Shown: positions 25,176 through 30,167 of the stretch, piece by piece
Position numbering within the stretch: position 1 is the stretch's first letter
Layout of the letters: each line of letters begins with the position of its first letter
Assembly (NCBI GenBank): GCA_026770585.1
Contig: MU646752.1
Location: 320,541-350,707, forward strand
DNA: 30,167 nt
Reading direction: 5' to 3'
Source of the DNA: Baffinella frigidus
Lineage: Eukaryota > Cryptophyceae > Cryptomonadales > Baffinellaceae
The notes under the pieces: model-generated
What the model was told of the DNA's origin: nothing
The model's input: only the letters and a program-made list of their open reading frames with translations
Databases searched by the model: none
Translations under genes and position numbers: made by a program

Positions 25176-25494
25176 TATGATACTTGCTGGCTCCAGCAAC
25201 ATTACCCTGCTGTGGACGGCGCTGTACCCTGAACCAGAACGACGCCTCAAAATCAGCTGTCTGGTCGGTGGTGGGCCCCGAACAAAAGAACACGGCGCCA
25301 CCCGAGTACCGTGCAGTACTAGCGCCGTGATCTTATACAATTGTATCATCCTTTTCGAGAACCTCGCTATCCACGCCAGGCTCTAGGGTAGGGTATTCCA
25401 TGTGCGTTTTTGGAGCCGTTTAAATCTTAAAATTGACTTTTGAACACCGGTTTCACTTGAAAAATGACTGCTGAATACCCCCCCCCTCCAGCCC

Positions 25495-25545
25495 TGCGTG
25501 GACCAGGACGTGGAGCCAGCGGAGTACCTGAAGAAGTTCTGCCCT
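25495..25545 (+). pseudogene. 5' copy of the DMEPAAYL exon
   Basis: Acceptor gtggaccag, then DVEPAEYLKKFCP; the match ends after 38-40 nt. Confidence 0.6.
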
Positions 25546-25745
25546 TTGATTCACTGTCTAGCACTAGAAGTGGGCGTGGCAGTAGGCGTGGGGGTAGTAC
25601 TGGGGGTGGGGGTGGCCCGCAAGTGGGTGTGTAAATGTCTCGGGCACGGCATATACGGACGAATTACAGCCCAAGAAGACGACCAGATTTGACCATTGGT
25701 GCATCCTTTTTGCGTGGCCAACAGACGTGAAACCCGCTCTACCAG

Positions 25746-25859
25746 GACATGGAACCGGCAGCCTACTTGCGCAAGTTCTACCCGTCGATGCCGGTGGACG
25801 TGATTGGCTGGCTCCACAACATCACGCGCGATGACGGCCTCGTCGCGGTCATCGTTAAG
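25746..25859 (+). CDS. Exon DMEPAAYLRKFYPSMP..., unrecognised
   Basis: 114 nt, 38 codons, acceptor ctctaccag, donor GTTAAG|gttctt, phase 0. Reads DMEPAAYLRKFYPSMPVDVI then GWLHNITRDDGLVAVIVK. It joins in phase with the exon at 26707. Six or more partial copies surround it (24.8, 25.0, 25.5, 25.93, 26.11, 26.46 kb). I do not recognise the family. Confidence 0.65.
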
Positions 25860-25920
25860 GTTCTTGCCCCGTCTCATACGCTCTCCACTCTTCAGAAACA
25901 CGCGGGGTGGGCCTTGATTC

Positions 25921-26175
25921 CACCCTGATGGGCTCCACTACATCACGCGCGACGACAGACTCGTCGCTGTGATATACAATCTCAAGGTTGTTTTTTCTCT
26001 TCTTAGTCCCGTCACCTGCACTGATTAGATAGGGATATTAGGGGTATCTATTAGGACTAATTATAGCAGTATCTGTTGGTTGCTAATTGATTGATAGGGA
26101 TATCTATAGGAAATGGGCTGGCTCCACAACATCACGCGCGATGACGCACTCGTCGCGGTCATCGTTAAGGTTGTC
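25921..26175 (+). pseudogene. Two 3' copies of the DMEPAAYL exon
   Basis: 25930-25989 reads GLHYITRDDRLVAVIYNLK before gttgtt. 26115-26169 reads GWLHNITRDDALVAVIVK before gttgtc and differs from the full exon in only a couple of bases, so it is recent. Between them lies an AT-rich tract with repeated gatagggatat motifs. Confidence 0.65.
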
Positions 26176-26299
26176 TCCGCAAAAACTCAAGACCCATAAC
26201 CTACACTCCGTATTCAGGATTACCTCCTTCACTTTTGCCGTCTCGTACGCTTTTGACGCGCCGTTTATCACGTAATGTCCGCCTTGCTGTGGAATGTAC

Positions 26300-26515
26300 C
26301 CTTCGACGTGATGGGCTGGCCGCTGTCGAGTGAGCCGCTGTTGAGCGAGCTTGGCACGAAATCAAAAGCCAAGGTCGAAAATCGACCTTGGCTTTTTCAT
26401 AGGAACCCCCTATGTCCCTACGGGTTTGATCCGTAGGGCCTATGGATTACGTTTAGATGGATACCACATTGCGCGCGACGAGTTCAACAACGCCTTTTTC
26501 GTGATCATATAATGT
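26300..26515 (+). pseudogene. Further decayed DMEPAAYL copies around a hairpin
   Basis: gacgtgatgggctggc (26308) and gataccacattgcgcgcgac (26460) are remnants of one copy separated by the 26.36-26.45 kb foldback. The tail reads IARDEFNNAFFVII. Confidence 0.45.
26364..26450. repeat. Compact hairpin with T-tail plus core 2
   Basis: AAAAGCCAAGGTCGA - AAA loop - TCGACCTTGGCTTTT, 15-bp perfect stem followed by T's, then CATAGGAACCCCCTATGTCC CTACGGGTTTGATCCGTAGG. It resembles a bacterial terminator in shape, but in this context it is a foldback remnant. Confidence 0.6.
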
Positions 26516-26546
26516 ATTTGTTAAGGGCGTATGAGCCTACTCATTC

Positions 26547-26684
26547 CCACCAGCCTGCGAGGCGGACCAAATCGATGATTGTTTGGAGCCATTTCCTCGG
26601 GTGGTTCATTCGTTTTCGAAGGTGCCGCCCGAGGAATTGGCGCATGCTCCAGCCTTGATTTGGTCCGCCTCGGAGGGCTGGTAG
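26547..26684. mobile_element. Foldback H5, TC target
   Basis: CCACCAGCCTGCGAGGCGGA .. CGCCTCGGAGGGCTGGTAG; TC on both sides. Confidence 0.85.
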
Positions 26685-26706
26685 TCTGATGATGACTTTT
26701 GAGCAG

Positions 26707-26793
26707 GACCCGGAAGACAACGCGACGCTCCTGAAGGAAGTCGACCGCGACTGGGTCTCGCCCACCGGGGGAGGCTCCCCGAAACTCGGCAAG
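26707..26793 (+). CDS. Exon DPEDNATLLKEVDRDWV..., unrecognised
   Basis: 87 nt, 29 codons, acceptor ttgagcag, donor GGCAAG|gttcca, phase 0 both sides. Reads DPEDNATLLKEVDRDWVSPT then GGGSPKLGK. Foldback H6 begins three bases after the donor. Partner copy at 27190-27270. Confidence 0.65.
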
Positions 26794-26796
26794 GTT

Positions 26797-26967
26797 CCAC
26801 CAACCCTCACGGAAAGACCAAATCGTCGATTTTCAGACCTCAAATTCACCTTGCAGACACCCCAGATCTGGGGTGTCTGATCTTAGGTTGACAAAATCTT
26901 GGTACATAATCAACTTTTGGGAACAGGTCGAGATCAATGGATTTGGTCCTCCCGCGAGGGTTGGTGG
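26797..26967. mobile_element. Foldback H6, TT target, at a splice donor
   Basis: CCACCAACCCTCACGGAAAG .. CCGCGAGGGTTGGTGG, TT on both sides. A 26-bp perfect palindrome lies at 26854-26879 (CAGACACCCCAGA and its complement). Inserted three bases past the donor of the exon at 26707-26793. Confidence 0.88.
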
Positions 26968-27076
26968 TTCTCCCCCCTCTAAGATTGGGCAAGGTCCGTT
27001 CCCTCTGAAATTAGGGGAAAGGTTTGTTCCCTCTGAAACCAAGGGCGTTTCCATCTGACAGCGGGCAAGATATTTG

Positions 27077-27128
27077 TTTTAAAAGAGTCATTCATCCACT
27101 CGAGGCTGGATGTATGACTCTTTTAAAA
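27077..27128. repeat. Short hairpin
   Basis: TTTTAAAAGAGTCATTCATC C / complement with a 10-base loop (ACTCGAGGCT). Not assigned to a family. Confidence 0.6.
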
Positions 27129-27187
27129 GTGGGGTTCTTGAATGTGTACCAGGCACGGGCGGACTTGGTCGCGTTACTGACAGATAT

Positions 27188-27271
27188 CGGGCAGTGAAGC
27201 GACGCTCCTGAAAGAAGTCGACCCCGACTGGGTCTCTCCCACCGGTGGAGGCTCCCCGAAACTCGGCAACG
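27188..27271 (+). pseudogene. Copy of the DPEDNATLLKEV exon
   Basis: Keeps EATLLKEVDPDWVSPTGGGS then PKLGN and donor gttctttccc; the acceptor end is replaced. It supplies the empty site for H6. Confidence 0.65.
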
Positions 27272-27286
27272 TTCTTTCCCCATGAG

Positions 27287-27391
27287 CCTTACAGCAGGCT
27301 ACGAGGGAAATTCTGGCACAAACTGTCGCCATTGTTTCCGAGGACAACAGGTGCGAAAACGTCTTTCATCCCTTCGTAGCCCGTTGTGTGG
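27287..27391. mobile_element. Foldback G5, short variant
   Basis: CCTTACAGCAGGCTACGAGG .. CCTTCGTAGCCCGTTGTGTG; AG on both sides; unlike the others it lacks core 2. Confidence 0.75.
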
Positions 27392-27432
27392 AGGTTCTGG
27401 ATGATGTCCTGAAAACCGGCGAGCAATTGCAG

Positions 27433-27480
27433 GGGCAGACGCGGGAAAACACCATCGACATGTTCTATGCCTGCGTCGCG
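27433..27480 (+). CDS. Exon NTIDMFYACVA, unrecognised
   Basis: After aattgcag it reads GQTRENTIDMFYACVA, then gtccct. A second AG at 27438 could be the real start. A copy at 27617-27652 (acceptor cagcag, ETTIDVFYACTS, then gtctct) supports both boundaries. Between the two lie five 16-bp repeats. Confidence 0.5.
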
Positions 27481-27511
27481 GTCCCTCCCTCCCGAAACCG
27501 TGACACTCCGA

Positions 27512-27605
27512 CTGTCTAAGATCCGACTGTCTACGATCCGACTGTCTAAGATCCGACTGCCTAGGAGCCGACTGTTTACGGGCGGAATGGCTAAGAGCCG
27601 CCTGT
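27512..27605. repeat. 16-bp tandem repeat (CCGACTGTCTAAGATC)
   Basis: Five to six units, decaying to the right, between the NTIDMFYAC exon and its copy. Confidence 0.85.
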
Positions 27606-27699
27606 CTATTCAGCAGGAAACAACCATCGACGTGTTCTATGCGTGCACCTCGGTCTCTCCCTCCCGATTCCGTGACCCTGTCTATTCCGAGTCAGTGCG

Positions 27700-27834
27700 G
27701 TTAGGGTTGAGGGTTGAGGGTGTAGGGTTCAGGGATTAGAGTTGAGGGTTTAGGGTTTAAACTGTACACAGTGTTCAGGTTTAAGGTTTAAAGTTTAGGG
27801 TTTAGGGTTTAAAGTTTAGGGGTTTTGGTTTCAG
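27700..27834. repeat. TTTAGGG/TTGAGGG variant array
   Basis: GTTAGGGTTGAGGGTTGAGG onward with TTTAGGG and TTTAAAG variants. Confidence 0.8.
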
Positions 27835-27905
27835 GTGCGTGGGGCAGCGTGTCCCATTCCTGCCTCTTCTGCGCTTCGTCTTTGTCACTCTCGATGCAGG
27901 TCCTA

Positions 27906-28031
27906 CCACGCCAGATTGGACGCGGGGGAAGATTCTTTTAAAACACCACAGGAAGTGTTTGTTAACTTTTGAAAACCACTGCCTTCAGGAGGAATTGATT
28001 TTTGGCGACCCCTTCCAAGACTCTGGCGTGG
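27906..28031. mobile_element. Foldback R2
   Basis: CCACGCCAGATTGGACGCGG .. CCTTCCAAGACTCTGGCGTGG ends, TA on both sides; interior unlike R1. Confidence 0.82.
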
Positions 28032-28104
28032 TAGGTAGGCCCTTGGGCATCCCTACATCCCTTCCGTTCGGGTGGTGTCACGTTCGGGCCTCTCCCAGGA
28101 ACCT

Positions 28105-28247
28105 CATCTCGAAAGATGCCTGAATCAGTTCCCTTATTACCGGGCTTCATTTCATCAGGAGGCCTAATTAAATTTACTGCGCCCTAACGAATTTCTCCTA
28201 TTCAACCTCCTATTGAAAAGGAACTGGTTCAGTCATCTTCCGAGATG
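28105..28247. mobile_element. Foldback S2, inverted sister of S1
   Basis: CATCTCGAAAGATGCCTGAA TCAGTTCC .. GGAACTGGTTCAGTCATCTT CCGAGATG; core 4 inside. Confidence 0.83.
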
Positions 28248-28408
28248 AGATTTGGCTTCGTGCTTACACCACATCTAGACCATATTCAGACTTCTGTGTC
28301 ACGCAACTCAAGGCTCAAGGGCCTCAGTTCTCTTCCGAGATTGGTTGGGGTGGTGTCTCGTTCGGGCATCCCTCAGGAATCCCGTTGAACGTCTTGGGTG
28401 CGGAGCAG

Positions 28409-28606
28409 CCACTCGAGGCTAGAAATGTGACTATTTTAAAACAGTCATTTTTTTACCAGTGAAGGGAAAAAAAGAATTGTGTAGTAATTTTCACACAAAT
28501 AGGGGTCTTTGGTCACGTATCTCAAGTTATAACCAAACCTGCCCGTGACTGGTACTAAATTTAACAACACCACATTTAAAATAGTCCCTCTTCTAGTCTC
28601 GAGTGG
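28409..28606. mobile_element. Foldback E2
   Basis: Sister of E1 with core 1 intact (GAATTGTGTAGTAATTTTCA). The palindrome position reads TCACGTATCTCAAGTTATAA and is not palindromic. Confidence 0.85.
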
Positions 28607-28620
28607 GGAGGGCAACGTTG

Positions 28621-28850
28621 TGCATCTCTCTATATATTTCTCTCTCGCTCACTCTCTCGCTCTCTCCCCCACCCTCCAACCACCACCCTTCTCTCTCACA
28701 CACACTCTCTCTCTCACTCTCTCTCTTTCTCTGTCTCGCTCTCTCGCTCTCTCTCTCTCTCGCTCTCTCTCTCTCCCCCTCGCTCCCTCTCTCTCCCTCC
28801 CTCCCTCCCTCTTCCTCGCTCCCTCTCTCTACACACACACGCACAAACAC
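28621..28850. repeat. (CT)n-rich tract
   Basis: About 230 bases of CTCT with CTCGCT and CCCT variation, ending in ACACACAC. Long open frames here are artefacts of the repeat. Confidence 0.95.
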
Positions 28851-28873
28851 ACACCTGAATCGTGACCAACCCC

Positions 28874-29115
28874 GGGCGGAGCGCTTGCACGGGGACGCGT
28901 CGGGAGGTTGGAGCACTCTCTCTGCACCAGGGGAAATCACTGCTGATCAGCCCTACTTCCTTTTCTCGGAGAAACATGTTTCCACGTGAAATCATGACCT
29001 CCTCGGGTGGAGCGCGTGCAGGGGGGCGTTGGGCGGGTGGAGTTGTGCTTCTGCTCCGTGGAGCGGGTTTCGGGAAATCACCGCTGATTCGCCCCACGTC
29101 CGTTTCTCGGAGCGC
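28874..29115 (+). pseudogene. Two decayed copies of the ankyrin-like exon
   Basis: gagcgcttgcacggggacgc (28879) and gagcgcgtgcaggggggcgt (29009) followed by gggaggttgg / gggcgggtgg. Both are followed by a further shared block (gggaaatcac.gctgat.... then tttctcgga), so the duplicated unit was about 110 bp. Confidence 0.55.
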
Positions 29116-29211
29116 CGGGGGGCGTCTCACCACACGAAACTATGCATGCCAACAGATTCATGAGTCAACTATTGGATTTTGCCCAGGAAACACGCCAAAA
29201 GTCAGCAATTA

Positions 29212-29250
29212 ATCACGTTTCCGCCGGGAAAAGCAGGAGGAAACGTGATC
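29212..29250. repeat. Short hairpin
   Basis: ATCACGTTTCCGCC and GGAGGAAACGTGAT around a 10-base loop. Confidence 0.55.
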
Positions 29251-29417
29251 ATTTCCCATAAATTCGTAAAATGTCCTTTCATTATGTTCGCATGGACAGC
29301 CTCGTGTAGCACCTGGCTCGTCGCGGTCGTGGTTGACAATGTATTAATATTTAAGATATTATGTATCATATTATGAAAACCCGTTTCCCCCCCCTGAAGC
29401 GTAAGCCCTCCCTGCAG

Positions 29418-29498
29418 GGGGACGTCGGGCGGGTGGAGTACTGTCTGTCACAGAAAGGCGTGAACATCCACGCTCGTGACCCTGACCGCGCCTCCATG
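29418..29498 (+). CDS. Exon with an ankyrin-like repeat
   Basis: 81 nt, 27 codons, acceptor ccctgcag, canonical donor ATG|gtaaga. Reads GDVGRVEYCLSQKGVNIHAR then DPDRASM, which fits the ankyrin pattern 'Gd...V..lL..g.dvna.D..g'. One repeat only. Two decayed copies lie upstream. Confidence 0.65.
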
Positions 29499-29507
29499 GT
29501 AAGAGTG

Positions 29508-29666
29508 AACTCGAAGTCAGAACATTTCGCCTAAGTCAACTCCCCCTGAAAGCCAGCGCCTTAAGTCAAATGCTGTCCATAGTGGCCAGGTCCATCTAAA
29601 CGAAAACAGGGGAAAGTTGACTTAGGTAAGCTGGTTGACTTAGCTGAAATCGTGTGGCTCGGAGTG
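29508..29666. mobile_element. Foldback M2, inverted sister of M1
   Basis: GTCCATCTAAACGAAAACAG, GGGAAAGTTGACTTAGGTAA, then GAAATCGTGTGGCTCGGAGT. It lies 10 bases past the donor of the ankyrin-like exon. Confidence 0.78.
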
Positions 29667-29680
29667 GAGTGCACCACCTA

Positions 29681-29760
29681 ATTCCGGCGTTGCGCAACAC
29701 CCTACTGTATTGTCTACCGCAGCATCCTACGGAATGCCAGAATTGGGTTGACGCCGGAAT
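29681..29760. mobile_element. Foldback V
   Basis: ATTCCGGCGTTGCGCAACAC .. GGGTTGACGCCGGAAT, 80 bp, TA on both sides, with CCTACTGTATTGTCTACC core 2. Confidence 0.78.
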
Positions 29761-29816
29761 TAGATCGTCCACCCTCACCGCTCCAAGCTACATGGCGGAA
29801 GGCGTCAACATTGATA

Positions 29817-29957
29817 GGGTAACGGACTAAAACTGGGGTGGTTAGGCCTACGGTATTACCTACGGTAGGCCGTAGGGTTTTTCGTAGGAGCCCCCCTAGG
29901 CCCGTAGGATGCTACGGTAGACATTCCGTAGGATGCTACGGTAGACAATACAGTAGG
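29817..29957. mobile_element. Half-copy of foldback family C with core 2 repeats
   Basis: After TA: GGGTAACGGACTAAAACTGG, then the core. The far arm is replaced by GTAGGATGCTACGGTAGACA repeats, then a GA tract. Confidence 0.65.
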
Positions 29958-30167
29958 GTGAGAGAAAGAGAAGGAGAGAGAGAGCGCGCGAGAGAGAGAG
30001 AGAGAGCGAGAGAGAGAGAGCGAGAGAGAGAGCGCGCGAGAGAGCGAGAGAGAGATAGCGAGAGAGAGAAAGAGAGAGAGAGCGAGCGAGAGAGTGAGCG
30101 AGAGAGAGAGAAAGAGAGCGAGAGAGTGTGTGAGAGAGAGACAGAGAGCGAGAGAGAGAGAGAACGA
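29958..30167. repeat. (GA)n-rich tract at the window end
   Basis: About 210 bases of GAGA with GCGA interruptions, complementary in type to the CT tract at 28.6 kb. Confidence 0.95.

Noticed and set aside
26364-26396. Bacterial-type terminator
   Set aside because: Perfect stem with T-tail, but the window is clearly eukaryotic and hairpins are everywhere here.
28545-28989. Ser/Leu-rich or Arg/Glu-rich open frames over 100 codons
   Set aside because: They are translations of the CT/GA simple repeat with no coding signal.

Overview
This window looks like nuclear DNA of a eukaryotic microalga or related protist. Arrays of CCCTAAA/TTTAGGG (the telomere repeat type of plants, many algae, dinoflagellates and chromerids) sit inside the window. 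Genes are cut into very small exons (33-155 nt) separated by kilobases of intron, and nearly all non-exonic space is occupied by short inverted-repeat (foldback, MITE-like) elements. Loose splice donors (mostly AG|GTC or AG|GTG, one probable GA donor) and dense foldbacks suggest a photosynthetic alveolate such as a dinoflagellate or chromerid, but this is inference. No tRNA, rRNA, CRISPR or bacterial operon was seen.

Left half (about 0.45-14.9 kb, minus strand): one gene of the mitochondrial pyruvate dehydrogenase kinase / branched-chain ketoacid dehydrogenase kinase family (GHKL fold). Twelve exons read in family order from 14.9 kb down to 0.45 kb. Most exon phases fit exactly. They include the His motif (RDHTAVV), the N-box (E|LLKNAVRAVVE) and the G1 box (DEGGGIP). 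The first exon and the C-terminal G2 part are not seen; the C-terminus must lie beyond position 1.

Right half (about 15.4-30 kb, plus strand): exon-like segments of one or more genes. A pair at 25.7 and 26.7 kb joins in phase, and an exon at 29.4 kb resembles an ankyrin repeat. The others are not recognised. Between the two gene sides lies an interstitial telomere-like array (17.46-17.78 kb) holding a 10-N assembly gap.

Two unusual patterns dominate. (1) Most exons are accompanied by one to seven degraded partial copies of themselves, including the splice junction, in the adjoining intron ('ghost exons'). (2) More than twenty foldback families share a few interior core modules while differing in their outer arms. 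Many are bounded by TA; one family (CCACCAACC ends) is bounded by variable dinucleotides. Several foldbacks sit inside ghost exons, where another copy of the exon gives the empty site and shows the target duplication directly.
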